Assembly (NCBI GenBank): GCA_022826385.1
Contig: JAJDUZ010000001.1
Location: forward strand, 61,140-125,139
Source: Silicimonas sp.
Lineage (GTDB): Bacteria; Pseudomonadota; Alphaproteobacteria; Rhodobacterales; Rhodobacteraceae
Direction of reading: 5' to 3'
DNA: 64,000 nt
Shown piece after piece: positions 43,242 through 52,586 of this stretch; the stretch's first letter is position 1, and every line of letters starts with the position of its first letter. The notes under the pieces were generated by a model. It searched no databases, had not been told where the DNA came from, and saw nothing but the letters and a program-made list of their open reading frames with translations. The position numbers and the translations under genes are program-made.

Positions 43242-44741
43242 TCAGTCCATCGCCTTGAAGGCAAACTCGCCGCCTTCCTTGATGCCCGAGAACCACCGCT
43301 CGGTCACCGTTTTGGTCTTGGTATAAAAGCGGAACGCGTCCGGCCCGAACTGGTTGAGGTCCCCGAAGCCCGAGCGCTTCCACCCGCCGAACGTGTGATA
43401 CGAGAGCGGCACGGGGATCGGGAAGTTGATGCCGACCATGCCCACATTCACACGGTTTGCAAAATCGCGGGCCGTGTCGCCGTCCGCGGTGAAGATCGAC
43501 GTTCCGTTGCCGTATTCATTGTCCATGACCAGCTTCAGCGCATCGCTGTAGCTGTCCATCCGCACTTGGCTCAGGACCGGGCCAAAGATCTCTTCCTTAT
43601 AGATGTCCATGTCCGGCGTGACATTGTCGAAATAGGTCGGGCCGACAAAATAGCCGTTCTCGTAGCCCTGCAGGCTGAAATCGCGCCCATCGGTCAAGAG
43701 GGTCGCGCCTTCTTCGACACCGCGGTCGATCAGGCCTTTGACGCGATCCTGTGCCGCCTTCGTGATGAGCGGCCCGTAATCGACATCGTCACCCGCGGTG
43801 TAAGGGCCGACCTTCAGTGCTTCGATCCGGGGCACAAGGCGTTCGACCAGTGCGTCGGCCGTCTTCTCGCCCACCGGAACGGCAACCGAGATGGCCATGC
43901 AGCGCTCGCCCGCGGCCCCCATCGACGAGCCAACCAGCGCGTCGGCCGCCTTGTCAAGGTCGGCGTCCGGCATGACGATCATGTGGTTCTTGGCGCCGCC
44001 AAAGCACTGTGCGCGTTTGCCGTTCGAGCAGGCGCGGCCATAGATATATTGCGCGATCGGGGTCGAACCGACGAAACCCACGGCCTGGATCGTGTCGTTG
44101 TCCAGCAGGGCATCGACAGCTTCCTTGTCGCCGTTGACGACTTGCAGGCAGCCGTCCGGCAGGCCGGCTTCCTGCAGCAGTTCGGCCAAAAGGATGGCCG
44201 TGGTCGGCACGCGTTCGGACGGTTTCAGGATGATCGCATTGCCACAGGCCAGCGCACCGGCCATTTTCCAAAGCGGGATCATCGCGGGGAAGTTGAACGG
44301 GGTGATCCCGGCCACGACGCCCAGCGGCTGGCGCATCGAGTAAAGGTCGATGCCCGGCCCACCATCCGTGGTGAACTCGCCCTTCAACTGGTTGGGCGCG
44401 CCCATGCAGAACTCGACCACTTCCAGCCCGCGCTGCACATCGCCCCGCGCATCGGGCAGGGTCTTGCCATGTTCGCGGCTGACCGCTTCGGCCAGCATGT
44501 CCATATTCTCGTTGATGAGTTGTCCGAACTTCATCATCACGCGCGCCCGCCGCTGCGGATTTGTTGCCCCCCATGCCGGTTGCGCTGCGGCGGCCTTGGC
44601 GACGGCGTCGTTCACTTCCTCGACCGTGGCAAGCGGCACCTTGGCCTGCACTTCGCCCGTCGCGGGGTTATAGACATCGGCAAAACGGCCCGAGCCGCCC
44701 TTGGTCCGCTGACCGTTGATGAAATGGCTGAGTTCTTCCAT
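43242..44741 (-). CDS. mmsA: methylmalonate-semialdehyde dehydrogenase (CoA-acylating)
   Basis: 499 residues from the ATG at 44741, which has AAAGGAGGA before it; a longer frame from 44978 overlaps the divergent LysR gene. The ALDH fold shows TPFNFPAMIPLW (about 150-161), FVGSTPIAQYIY, and the catalytic Cys in SSMGAAGERCMAISVAV (near 284). MmsA lacks the ALDH general-base Glu and uses CoA. It converts methylmalonate semialdehyde from valine to propionyl-CoA, the substrate of PccAB in this window. Divergent from a LysR gene, a likely regulator. Confidence 0.95.
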   Translation of the reverse strand: MEELSHFINGQRTKGGSGRFADVYNPATGEVQAKVPLATVEEVNDAVAKAAAAQPAWGATNPQRRARVMMKFGQLINENMDMLAEAVSREHGKTLPDARGDVQRGLEVVEFCMGAPNQLKGEFTTDGGPGIDLYSMRQPLGVVAGITPFNFPAMIPLWKMAGALACGNAIILKPSERVPTTAILLAELLQEAGLPDGCLQVVNGDKEAVDALLDNDTIQAVGFVGSTPIAQYIYGRACSNGKRAQCFGGAKNHMIVMPDADLDKAADALVGSSMGAAGERCMAISVAVPVGEKTADALVERLVPRIEALKVGPYTAGDDVDYGPLITKAAQDRVKGLIDRGVEEGATLLTDGRDFSLQGYENGYFVGPTYFDNVTPDMDIYKEEIFGPVLSQVRMDSYSDALKLVMDNEYGNGTSIFTADGDTARDFANRVNVGMVGINFPIPVPLSYHTFGGWKRSGFGDLNQFGPDAFRFYTKTKTVTERWFSGIKEGGEFAFKAMD

Positions 44742-44844
44742 CGAATCCTCCTTTGGCGTTGGCCGCAGACTAGGGCTGGCCAAGGTTTCCGAAAACCGGC
44801 AAGTTGCCAAAAAGGTTTTGCAAAAATACAGGCATGAAGCTCGA

Positions 44845-45732
44845 ATGAACTGGGATGATTTGCGAATATTCCTGTCTGTCGCGCGCGAGGAAAGCCTCTC
44901 GGGCGCGGCCAAGGCGTTGCGCTTGGACCCGGCGACCGTGGGGCGACGTGTTGCAAGGCTCGAAGAGGAGATGGACACGGTCCTCTTCGCGAAATCACCC
45001 CAAGGCTATACGCCGACAGCGGCGGGCGAGCGTTTGATCGCGCGGGCCGAGGCGGCGGAAGGCGCGGTCTCCGGCGCGATCGCGGATGTGCGGGACGAGG
45101 CTGAAGGCCTGACGGGGACCATTCGCGTCGGCGCGCCCGATGGATGTGCAACCTATCTGTTGCCGCCGGTCACGCAGGCCATCCAGGCCGCCAATCCGGG
45201 ACTGTCGGTGCAGGTCGTGGCCTTGCCGCGGGTGTTCAACCTGTCGAAGCGCGAGGCGGATATGGCCATTGCGGTCAGTCGCCCCCGCACCGGGCGTTTG
45301 CGCATCCAGAAGATCTCGGACTATGCCTTGGGGCTTGCGGCATCGCGCGATTATCTTGCGAGGCACGGGCCGATCACGGATCGCAAGGCGCTGAAAAAAA
45401 ACAAGATTGTCGGGTATATCCCCGATATGATCTTCGACCGCGAGTTGGACTATCTTGCCGAGCTTGGGCTGGACGATGTCGATCACGCCTCGAACCTTGT
45501 TTCGGTGCAACTCGGTTGGTTGCGCGCCGGGGCCGGGGTCGGTGTGGTTCACAAATTCGCCTTGCCGGATACGCCGGAACTGGTGTCCGTCCTGCCCGAA
45601 ACCATGCATCTGACCCGGACATTCTGGCTGGTGCGCCACGCGGATGATGCCCGGATCGAACGCCTCAACCGGTTTGCGCAAGCACTGACCGAGGGGCTGC
45701 GCGCCGAGATCGCTCGCCGCAGTGCAGCTTGA
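44845..45732 (+). CDS. LysR-family transcriptional regulator, divergent from mmsA
   Basis: 295 residues from the ATG at 44845 (MNWDDLRIFLSVARE); a longer frame from 44716 runs into mmsA. Winged HTH at 1-60 (SLSGAAKALRLDPATVGRRVARLE) and a periplasmic-binding-like effector domain (about 88-290). The 103-bp divergent region holds a TTGCCAAAAAGGTTTTGCAA stretch with partial symmetry that could be the binding site. Control of mmsA by a valine-pathway metabolite is likely but not shown. Confidence 0.93.
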   Translation: MNWDDLRIFLSVAREESLSGAAKALRLDPATVGRRVARLEEEMDTVLFAKSPQGYTPTAAGERLIARAEAAEGAVSGAIADVRDEAEGLTGTIRVGAPDGCATYLLPPVTQAIQAANPGLSVQVVALPRVFNLSKREADMAIAVSRPRTGRLRIQKISDYALGLAASRDYLARHGPITDRKALKKNKIVGYIPDMIFDRELDYLAELGLDDVDHASNLVSVQLGWLRAGAGVGVVHKFALPDTPELVSVLPETMHLTRTFWLVRHADDARIERLNRFAQALTEGLRAEIARRSAA

Positions 45733-45794
45733 CAGAAACGTGAGCGGAATGGTTCGCTGAACGAACAGAGCGAAGGGTATCGGGAGGAAACACC

Positions 45795-46226
45795 ATGCTT
45801 GTTCGTCAAATACTTGGCCTAAAAGGCGGATCCGAAGTCGTCACTTTGCCGAAAGGCGTCACGGTTGCGCAGGCCGCACGCGCCTTGTCAGAAAAGCGGA
45901 TTGGCGCGATTGTCGTCGTCGACGGAGAGGTGCCGCAAGGCATTCTCTCGGAACGGGACATCGTCCGAGAACTCGGGCGACGGGGCGAAGGCTGCCTGTC
46001 CGATACTGTCGACAGCCTGATGACGCGCGAGATGGTCACCTGTGCCCCGGAAGAGCTCGCCGATCAGGTGTTGCAGAAGATGACCGATGGTCGCTTTCGC
46101 CATATGCCTGTGATGGAGGGCGGCGCGATGGTCGGGTTGATCTCGATCGGGGATGTCGTGAAGGCGCGTCTTTCTGAACTGGCGATGGAGAAGGGCGCGC
46201 TCGAGGACATGATCAAGGGGTTCTGA
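45795..46226 (+). CDS. stand-alone paired CBS domain protein
   Basis: 143 residues made of two CBS domains (about 8-65 and 78-137): VTVAQAARALSEKRIGAIVVVDGEVPQGILSERDIV, and MVTCAPEELADQVLQKMTDGRFRHMPVMEGGAMVGLISIGDVV. Stand-alone CBS pairs bind adenosine nucleotides and often regulate a partner. A GGGAGGAAAC site precedes the ATG. It stands 72 bp before coaD. Partner unknown. Confidence 0.92.
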   Translation: MLVRQILGLKGGSEVVTLPKGVTVAQAARALSEKRIGAIVVVDGEVPQGILSERDIVRELGRRGEGCLSDTVDSLMTREMVTCAPEELADQVLQKMTDGRFRHMPVMEGGAMVGLISIGDVVKARLSELAMEKGALEDMIKGF

Positions 46227-46298
46227 ACCGTTTGCTTGTCGGCCCCGCGTTTTCGTGGCAGGCAGGCACAACGCATAACCCGTTGACGGAGATACGAA

Positions 46299-46796
46299 AT
46301 GCGCACCGGACTTTATCCCGGAACCTTCGATCCGGTCACACGGGGTCATCTTGACATCATTTCGCGCGCCACCCGGCTTGTGGACCGGTTGGTGATCGGG
46401 GTTGCGATCAATCGTGACAAGGGTCCGCTTTTTTCGCTGGAAGAACGGGTTGAGATGATCGAAGCCGAATGCGCGTCGATTGCGGAACAGTCGGGAACTG
46501 AAATCGTGGTGCACCCGTTCGAAAACCTTCTGATCAACTGTGCACGCGATGTCGGGGCCCAGATCGTGATCCGCGGGCTGCGGGCGGTGGCGGATTTCGA
46601 ATATGAATTCCAGATGGTTGGCATGAACCGGGTGCTGGATGACACGATTGAAACCGTCTTCCTGATGGCCGAGGCCGAGCATCAGGCCATCGCGTCGAAA
46701 CTGGTCAAGGAAATCGCCCGGCTCGACGGGGATGTGTCGAACTTCGTGACGCCTGCCGTGCATTCCGCCCTGCTGGAGAAATACGGCAAAGCATGA
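46299..46796 (+). CDS. coaD: phosphopantetheine adenylyltransferase
   Basis: 165 residues. The nucleotidyltransferase motif TxGH-type GTFDPVTRGHLDII (about 7-20; His 17), substrate Lys in VAINRDKGP, RGLRAVADFEYEFQM (about 89-103) and the C-terminal ISSTxVK-type region IASKLVKEIARL mark it. It forms dephospho-CoA from 4'-phosphopantetheine and ATP, the penultimate CoA step. 4-nt overlap with the following hydrolase gene. Confidence 0.97.
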   Translation: MRTGLYPGTFDPVTRGHLDIISRATRLVDRLVIGVAINRDKGPLFSLEERVEMIEAECASIAEQSGTEIVVHPFENLLINCARDVGAQIVIRGLRAVADFEYEFQMVGMNRVLDDTIETVFLMAEAEHQAIASKLVKEIARLDGDVSNFVTPAVHSALLEKYGKA

Positions 46797-47566
46797 AGCT
46801 GGTCCTGATCACGCTGCTTCTGGGCTATGTGGCCTATGCAGTGGTGATGGTCGTTTTGCATCCGCAGTTCATCTATCCGTTTCAGTCCGATCCGCGCGTG
46901 CTTACGGGCTTCGAGCGCGTGGAACTCGCGGCGGAAGACGGCATCCCGATCTTTGTGCAGGAACGCATCGGCGCCGGACCGGTGGTGCTTTACCTGATGG
47001 GGAACGCAGGCGCGCTGCCGTTGTTTGAAGTGGCGTTCGAAGGACATATTGCAGCGGACCGCCATATCATTGCGCTTGAGTACAGGGGCGGTGCCGGTCG
47101 GCCCGGGACACCATCCGAAGCGCGGCTCAAGTCCGACGCGCTCGTCGCTGCCGATTATGCGCTTGGCAAAGGCAAGTCGCTGATTGTTCAGGGGTATTCT
47201 TTGGGAACCGGTTTGGCGACGCATGTGGCGGCGAACCGCGCGGCCGACCGGGTTGTGTTGAGCGCCCCGTATGATCGGCTGTGTCGCTTGATGGCGGCGC
47301 GATCACGTTTGCCGGCTTGTTTGCTGCCATTCGTGCAGAAATGGCCCTCGCTTGACGACGCGCAGGCCATCACGGCGCCCACGCTGGTTCTTCACGGCTC
47401 AGAAGACGTGTTGATCCCGCCGGAGCGCAGTCTTGAATTTGCGAAATTGCCGGGTTTCGAGCGTATCGTCATAGACGGGGCCGCACATGCTGATCTGAGC
47501 GCGTTTCCGGCCTATACACAGGCGCTCGAGCAGTTCTTGGAGCCGCTGGATAAAAGCGGCTCCTGA
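46793..47566 (+). CDS. alpha/beta hydrolase with N-terminal anchor
   Basis: 257 residues. An N-terminal helix (LVLITLLLGYVAYAVVMVVL) is followed by a hydrolase fold with LMGNAGALPLFE (oxyanion region), nucleophile QGYSLGTGLATH (Ser near 141), acid HGSEDVLIPPE (Asp near 205) and His in GAAHADLSAFP (near 232). It resembles the ABHD12/13-type anchored hydrolases and the enzyme at 8658-9440. ATG overlaps the coaD stop (ATGA). The substrate is unknown. A 9-bp hairpin spans its last codons. Confidence 0.88.
   Translation: MKLVLITLLLGYVAYAVVMVVLHPQFIYPFQSDPRVLTGFERVELAAEDGIPIFVQERIGAGPVVLYLMGNAGALPLFEVAFEGHIAADRHIIALEYRGGAGRPGTPSEARLKSDALVAADYALGKGKSLIVQGYSLGTGLATHVAANRAADRVVLSAPYDRLCRLMAARSRLPACLLPFVQKWPSLDDAQAITAPTLVLHGSEDVLIPPERSLEFAKLPGFERIVIDGAAHADLSAFPAYTQALEQFLEPLDKSGS
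47539..47563. terminator. hairpin at the convergent junction of hydrolase and DUF1127 genes
   Basis: GGAGCCGCT/AGCGGCTCC, 9 bp perfect with a 7-nt loop, lies inside the last codons of the hydrolase gene just before its TGA. It is 15 nt from the stop of the convergent DUF1127 gene and may slow transcription from both sides. No U-run. Confidence 0.5.
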
Positions 47567-47577
47567 ATGGTCTTGCG

Positions 47578-47727
47578 TCAGATGCCGTAGACGGCGCGAC
47601 GGGCCAGTTTTTCGGCATCGCCCGGATAGATGTCCAGGTCGAGTGCGGTGTCCAGCGGCAGACGACGCAGCTCTTTCAGAGTGCGGTTGTAAACGCGGCG
47701 TTTTTTCAGATCATCCAGGAAGTTCAT
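47578..47727 (-). CDS. DUF1127-type small protein (49 aa)
   Basis: 49 residues: MNFLDDLKKRRVYNRTLKELRR, then LPLDTALDLDIYPGDAEKLARRAVYG, the layout of DUF1127/YjiS small proteins (Arg-rich first helix, conserved LARRAVYG-type end). DUF1127 proteins have roles in RNA turnover and in phosphate or carbon metabolism in some alphaproteobacteria, without a single defined function. Its ATG overlaps the mprF stop by 4 nt (ATGA), so translation is coupled. The gene is complete though short. Confidence 0.8.
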   Translation of the reverse strand: MNFLDDLKKRRVYNRTLKELRRLPLDTALDLDIYPGDAEKLARRAVYGI

Positions 47728-49649
47728 TGGTTTACCTCAATCGTTACAGGTGTTTCTCGTTCGGGATGAACATGTGTCCGAAACGGGTTTCGGACAAGCG
47801 CTGATCTGGCAAACCAGCCTTGCATCTCTTGCAACGCCCCAGCGGTGTTTTCGCGGCCAATCGGGGCGGGGAAGCGGATCCGCAGCAGAATGTCCAACCC
47901 GGACAGCACCAAGTGACTGGGCGAGGGCGCGGCAAAGTAGAGGGGCCGCCGCCTTGGAGCGAAAGACATCTTGAACCGGCGCAGGCCTTGTCCCTTGCAG
48001 AACGGGCGCGACAGGCGGGGCGGGGTTGCCAGTGGCATCGCGGCAAGGGAAAGCCGCGTGATCCCTTCGCTTGCCGCATCTTCGATCGCTGCCGCCAAGA
48101 GTGCGTGCATTGTGCCGTCCGCCGCATGGTCGGCACTGCGCATCAGGTCCAGACACCAGTCGTCGTCGGATGTGTGGAAGGTTGCGAAGGCGATCAGCTG
48201 GTCCTGTCGCCACGCTAGGAAACAACGCTGGTGGCGCACATAGTCGGGATCAAAACGCCCCATCGAGAACCCCAGTTCGCCCCCGGATCGACGGGACCAC
48301 GCACGGGCGACTTTGCTCATTTCGGCCAGCGGCAGCGCCCCGGTGCTGGTGATCGAAACGCCGGCTGTCTTGGCCCGGTTGAGTTTGCGCCGCAGCTGGC
48401 GGCGGTTTGGTCCGGCGGTTGAGAACGTTGGCGGGTGCAGGAAAGCCTCCTCGGACGTTTTGAGAATCGACTATCCTGACCGCCTTGCGACGCTGGCGCT
48501 GCGGGCCCCGGTTTTGTAAAGCGCCGGGCTGAGGCCACGCGCTCTGGCCTCCGAAACCAAGTCAGTCAGGTCGGTCAACCGCAGGGATTTCCGCGTGCTC
48601 ATATCCCCCATGGCCACAAGCGACTGCGACGCCGCAGCAACATGGAGGTGCCCGCCGCGGATCGGCAGAAGTTCATGGTCGGCCAGACGCGCCAGCCCCC
48701 GTGCCTCGGCATGGACGGGCGAGGGTTTGGGCACAACGCGCAAAGCTGCCAGAGGCGCCATGGGGCGAATGAGACCGGGCAGCGCGGCACAGACCGGCAG
48801 AACGTAATAAATCAGCCGGAAGGCCAGCACGGTGGCCAGCAGATCGGCGTCCGGTACGTCGGGCAGAAGTGCAAGCAGGCAAAGCTCGAACGGCCCGAAA
48901 CCGCCCGGCGCGCCCGAGAGAAGACCAGCGCTCAGAGCTACGAGAAAGGCCGCAAAAACAATGCCAAAGGCCGGGGCGACTTCCGTTGGAAGCAACGCAT
49001 AAAGGGCCAGCGATCCGAAGAGGACATCCACCAGTAACAGCATTGAAAGTCGCCCCATTAAGATCAGCGGCGGCACGCGAAGCGGCAGCGATCGGGGCGC
49101 AACAAGAGACGTGACCGCCGCGCCTGCTGCCAACATGACGGCGAAGGCGGCAAATGCGCCAACGCTTGGATGCGCGCCCACGGGCAGAAGAGCCACGGCG
49201 AGGGCAGTCAACACGCCCAAGGCAATCATGAAGCTGAACGAAACGTATTGCGTGACAAGGAAGGCGTGCTTGGCCGACAACTCGGGCAGGGCGCGCCAGC
49301 GCGCCAATGTGCCGGTGAGAAGGCCCAATCCCGCCATCTGCGCGACCGCAATTGCGGAGGCGCCCGAAATGACCGCGCGCCGGGGGCTGACCCCGGTCCC
49401 GAGCCAACGGTGAAACAGGGCATCGTATTGGCCGATCGCTGCGAAGCTGAACATCGTGGCGACAACCGCCAAAGCCCATTGCCAACCAGCAACGCTTTTC
49501 AATGCAGCAGTGAGAGCTTCGACATCCAGCCCTTCGGTGCGCTGGGCCAGAAGGACGAGACAACCGCCTGCGACAAGGGCCGCTATGGCCAATCGCGGCG
49601 TTGAGAGCCTTGGAAGCGCGCAGCGGGCCGCGTCGCCGGATGAACTCAT
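47724..49649 (-). pseudogene. mprF: mprF-like lysyl-phosphatidylglycerol synthase, interrupted by an in-frame amber codon
   Basis: An N-terminal flippase domain with eight or so helices (frame from about 49649 to 48474) and a C-terminal DUF2156/aminoacyl-transferase domain (to 47724) lie in one reading frame, separated only by a TAG at 48471-48473. The frame reads ARRSG, stop, then SILKTSEEAFLHPPTFS without a shift; TGG (Trp) to TAG is the simplest change. Whole MprF aminoacylates phosphatidylglycerol and flips it, giving resistance to cationic peptides. Here the transferase half (with the 199-residue frame starting at 48320) would be lost or expressed separately. Start codon uncertain: ATG 49649, ATG 49658 or GTG 49676. 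Confidence 0.85.
48471..48473 (-). other. premature amber codon inside mprF
   Basis: TAG on the minus strand, in frame with both halves of mprF; the two open frames end and restart in the same phase (48471 and 47724 differ by a multiple of three). Both halves keep recognisable family sequence right up to the codon, so the change is recent, or is a sequencing error. Confidence 0.85.
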
Positions 49650-49771
49650 AATGACCATACCCCGGAAACGCCCCACCTTGTTTCCGGGCTAAGTCTCGCG
49701 GGTTAATCAGGATATAATCCGGACGACATGCGTCCGGATAAGTTTAGCGAACAGCGCCTAATCCGCGCGGA

Positions 49772-50086
49772 TCAGCTTTCTTCCAGAAGCTGCGCTTTCG
49801 CGACGGCCATCAGTTCGGTCATCTTGGCGCGAATGTCCTCTTCGGATGCCGCGGCACCAAGATCACCGGCCACTTTGCGGAACACATCATCGTCGCCCGC
49901 TTCCTCGAAATCGGACTTCACGACTTCGGTCGCATAGGCTTCGGCCTCGTCGCCGGTCTTGCCAAGTTGCTCGGCCACCCAAAGGCCCAGAAGCTTGTTG
50001 CGCCGCGCTTCTGCCTTGAACTGCATCTGCGCGTCATGCGCAAACTTGTTTTCAAACGCGTTTTCGCGATCGTCGAATGTACTCAT
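49772..50086 (-). CDS. DUF1476 protein, F1-ATPase zeta-subunit-like
   Basis: 104 residues from the ATG at 50086. It matches DUF1476 throughout: [17 protein letters not shown] at the start, then [31 protein letters not shown] and a C-terminal helix. In Paracoccus denitrificans the zeta subunit is a small natural inhibitor of the F1-ATPase, acting through its N-terminal segment, and belongs to this family. A cytoplasmic inhibitor role here follows from family membership; paralogues can differ. Divergent from purC. Confidence 0.9.
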   Translation of the reverse strand: MSTFDDRENAFENKFAHDAQMQFKAEARRNKLLGLWVAEQLGKTGDEAEAYATEVVKSDFEEAGDDDVFRKVAGDLGAAASEEDIRAKMTELMAVAKAQLLEES

Positions 50087-50254
50087 AGTCGGGGCCTCCT
50101 GCTCCAAACCCATACTGTTCATGGACATATGCCTTCGCCCCGCGATGCCTTCAAGCCCCATGCTCGCTTGCCGCAGCGCAATCTTTCCTCTAAGGAAACG
50201 CCGACAGAGCGCGCAAGGGTCGTCTTGCGCGCATTTTCCGTTCCCGAGGTCCTC

Positions 50255-51016
50255 ATGGCGCGACGCAAAAAAGTCTACGAAGGCAAGGCAAAGATCCTGT
50301 ACGAGGGCCCGGAGCCGGGCACGCTTGTCCAGTACTTCAAAGACGACGCCACCGCCTTCAACGCCCAGAAGAAGGACGTCATCGACGGCAAGGGTGTGCT
50401 GAACAACCGGTTGTCCGAGTTCTTCATGAAAGGGCTCGCACAGATCGGTGTGCCAACCCATTTCATCAAGCGGATCAACATGCGCGAGCAGCTGATCCGG
50501 TCGGTCGAAATCATTCCACTTGAAGTGATCGTGCGGAATTTCGCGGCCGGAACGATGTCGCAGCGTCTTGGGCTGGAGGAAGGCACGATGCTGCCACGCC
50601 CGATTGTCGAGTTCTGTCTTAAGGATGACAGTCTGGGTGATCCGCTGGTTTCGGAAGAACATATCATCGCGTTCGGTTGGGCTTCACAGCAGGACCTGGA
50701 TGACATGGTCGCGCTGGCCTTGCGGGTGAACGACTTCCTGTCGGGGTGCATGATGGCGGTTGGCATCAAGCTGGTCGATTTCAAGATCGAGATCGGGCGC
50801 GTCTGGGATGGTGACTTCCAACGGCTCGTGGTCGCAGACGAGATCAGCCCGGACAGTTGCCGCCTGTGGGATATCGAGACCGGTCAGAAACTCGACAAGG
50901 ACGTGTTCCGCCGCGATTTGGGTGACTTGGCAGATGCCTATACCGAAGTGGCACGTCGTTTGGGTGTCTTGCCTTCGAACGTGACACACGCGTCGAAGCC
51001 GACACTGATAAACTGA
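50255..51016 (+). CDS. purC: SAICAR synthase (purine synthesis)
   Basis: 253 residues. [11 protein letters not shown] (about 8-18), KDDATAFN, the substrate-binding [17 protein letters not shown] (about 90-106) and [15 protein letters not shown] (about 195-209) are all intact. It joins CAIR and aspartate with ATP in purine synthesis. purS and purQ follow 1.3 and 2.8 kb downstream on the same strand, separated by a histidine kinase and an alcohol dehydrogenase. The upstream ATG at 49967 leads a frame antisense to DUF1476 and is rejected. Confidence 0.97.
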   Translation: MARRKKVYEGKAKILYEGPEPGTLVQYFKDDATAFNAQKKDVIDGKGVLNNRLSEFFMKGLAQIGVPTHFIKRINMREQLIRSVEIIPLEVIVRNFAAGTMSQRLGLEEGTMLPRPIVEFCLKDDSLGDPLVSEEHIIAFGWASQQDLDDMVALALRVNDFLSGCMMAVGIKLVDFKIEIGRVWDGDFQRLVVADEISPDSCRLWDIETGQKLDKDVFRRDLGDLADAYTEVARRLGVLPSNVTHASKPTLIN

Positions 51017-51076
51017 TAACTATCGCGGCCTGACCCCTTCACCGGCGGTTAAGCTTCTGATCCTAGTCCGGTCGCC

Positions 51077-52267
51077 ATGAGAGAGCGACTTGCCGAGACT
51101 TCAGAAGCCTGCGATCTGTCCAGCGGTCGTTGGATGGACGGGTGCTTTATGCAACGTGCACTCGATCTGTTGCCGTCTATTGTCTACATTTTCAATCAGG
51201 ACACGCAGTCGAACGAGTACGCCAATCGCTCGATCGGCGAGGTGATGGGCTATTCTGTCGAGGAGATTCAGGCCTTCGGGGCAAACATGATGCCGTTGCT
51301 GTGTCATCCTGACGACCTGCCGCGAGTGTTTCAGCATTTTAAACGTATCTCGCGCCTAAGGGATAATGAGGTCATTCGCATCGATTACCGGATGCGCCAC
51401 AAACAGAACCGCTGGGTCTGGTTCCTGTCGATGGACACTGTTTTTGATCGCGATGCCAATGGTCGGGTGCTGCGGCATCTGGGTGTCGCCGCAGACATTA
51501 CCCAACAGAAAGAGGCAGAGAGCCGCGCACTGGAAGCGTCTCAGGCGGCCGAGGTTGCAAATGAAGACTTGCGCACTTTTGCCTATTCTATCTCGCATGA
51601 CATGAAGTCGCCTGCGAATACGCTTCATCTGCTTTTGTCCGAGCTGGAAGTGTCGCATGGGCAGGACCTTCCCCCGGACGCGCTTGAGCTTGTCAGGCTG
51701 GCCCAACAAACGGTTAGCAACATGCAGGCGCGTGTCGGTCGGGTTCTGGACTACACCCGCATGATCGATAGCGACAAGGATTTCGCGGCGATCGATTTGA
51801 ACATGCTTGTCCAAAGCGTGCTGGACGACATGATGGCAGAGATCACCGGGGTTGGCGCCCAAATCGAAGTCGAAGCCTTGCCCAGCGTGGCGGGAGATGC
51901 CGAGGAACTGAAGGTTCTCTTCCAAAACCTGATTCGCAATGCCGTGAAGTTTCACCGCCCCGATGCGCCCCCTGTCGTCCGCATCTATTCGACCAACCCG
52001 TCGGAAGACTCCACAGTCTGCGTGACGGTCTCGGACAACGGTATCGGCATCCCGCCCGACAGCCACGGCAATGTTTTCGAGATGTTCAAGCGGCTCCATC
52101 CCGAAAAGGTCTATACGGGTGCCGGGCTTGGGCTTGCCATCTGTCGCAGGATCGCAATCAGTCATGGTGGGGACATATCGCTGAAGTCGCGCCTGGGCGC
52201 CGGGTCGTCTTTCACCGTCGATTTGCGCCGGGCCGAGGCGTTCGAGTTCCGAAAACGCGTGTCGTGA
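51077..52267 (+). CDS. soluble PAS-domain sensor histidine kinase
   Basis: 396 residues without a membrane helix. A PAS domain with PAC end (about 25-150; RMRHKQNRWVWFLSMDTVF, RHLGVAADITQQKEAE), a HisKA-like dimerisation helix with the phospho-His in YSISHDMKSPAN (near 175), and HATPase_c with N box FQNLIRNAVKFH, G1 VSDNGIGIP and G2 GAGLGLAI. It resembles phytochrome-type kinases in the catalytic half. No response regulator is adjacent; dctD further on has its own kinase. The signal is unknown. Confidence 0.92.
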   Translation: MRERLAETSEACDLSSGRWMDGCFMQRALDLLPSIVYIFNQDTQSNEYANRSIGEVMGYSVEEIQAFGANMMPLLCHPDDLPRVFQHFKRISRLRDNEVIRIDYRMRHKQNRWVWFLSMDTVFDRDANGRVLRHLGVAADITQQKEAESRALEASQAAEVANEDLRTFAYSISHDMKSPANTLHLLLSELEVSHGQDLPPDALELVRLAQQTVSNMQARVGRVLDYTRMIDSDKDFAAIDLNMLVQSVLDDMMAEITGVGAQIEVEALPSVAGDAEELKVLFQNLIRNAVKFHRPDAPPVVRIYSTNPSEDSTVCVTVSDNGIGIPPDSHGNVFEMFKRLHPEKVYTGAGLGLAICRRIAISHGGDISLKSRLGAGSSFTVDLRRAEAFEFRKRVS

Positions 52268-52346
52268 TCTTGCAAGACGGCACCGCTTGCGACGCTGGGC
52301 GAATTCCGTCATAGCACCGACAAGGAAACCGTCCGGGGGCTTGGCC

Positions 52347-52586
52347 ATGAAAGCGCGCGTTCACATCATGCTGAAAACCGGGGTGCTCGACCCCCAAGGG
52401 GAAGCCGTGCGCCACGCATTGGGGTCGCTGGGCTTCGACGGCGTCGACAAGGTGCGTCAAGGTAAGGTCATCGAACTTGAACTTGCGGAAACAGACCCGG
52501 CCAAGGCCGAGGCCGAAGTGGCGCGCATGTGCGAAGCCTTGTTGGCCAACACGGTGATCGAACGCTACGACGTGGAACTGGTCTGA
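52347..52586 (+). CDS. purS: FGAM synthase, PurS subunit
   Basis: 79 residues from the ATG at 52347, the normal size of PurS. The sequence MKARVHIMLKTGVLDPQGEAVRHALGSLG and the end EALLANTVIERYDVEL match the family. PurS, with PurQ and PurL, makes formylglycinamidine ribonucleotide. In many alphaproteobacteria purS and purQ are next to each other; here a dehydrogenase gene lies between them and starts 1 nt before the purS stop ends (TGATG). purL is not in the window. Confidence 0.95.
   Translation: MKARVHIMLKTGVLDPQGEAVRHALGSLGFDGVDKVRQGKVIELELAETDPAKAEAEVARMCEALLANTVIERYDVELV

Noticed and set aside
43200..44837. A 545-codon plus-strand open frame opposite mmsA
   Set aside because: mmsA is clear on the minus strand with a strong ribosome binding site; the opposite frame has biased composition and no motif.
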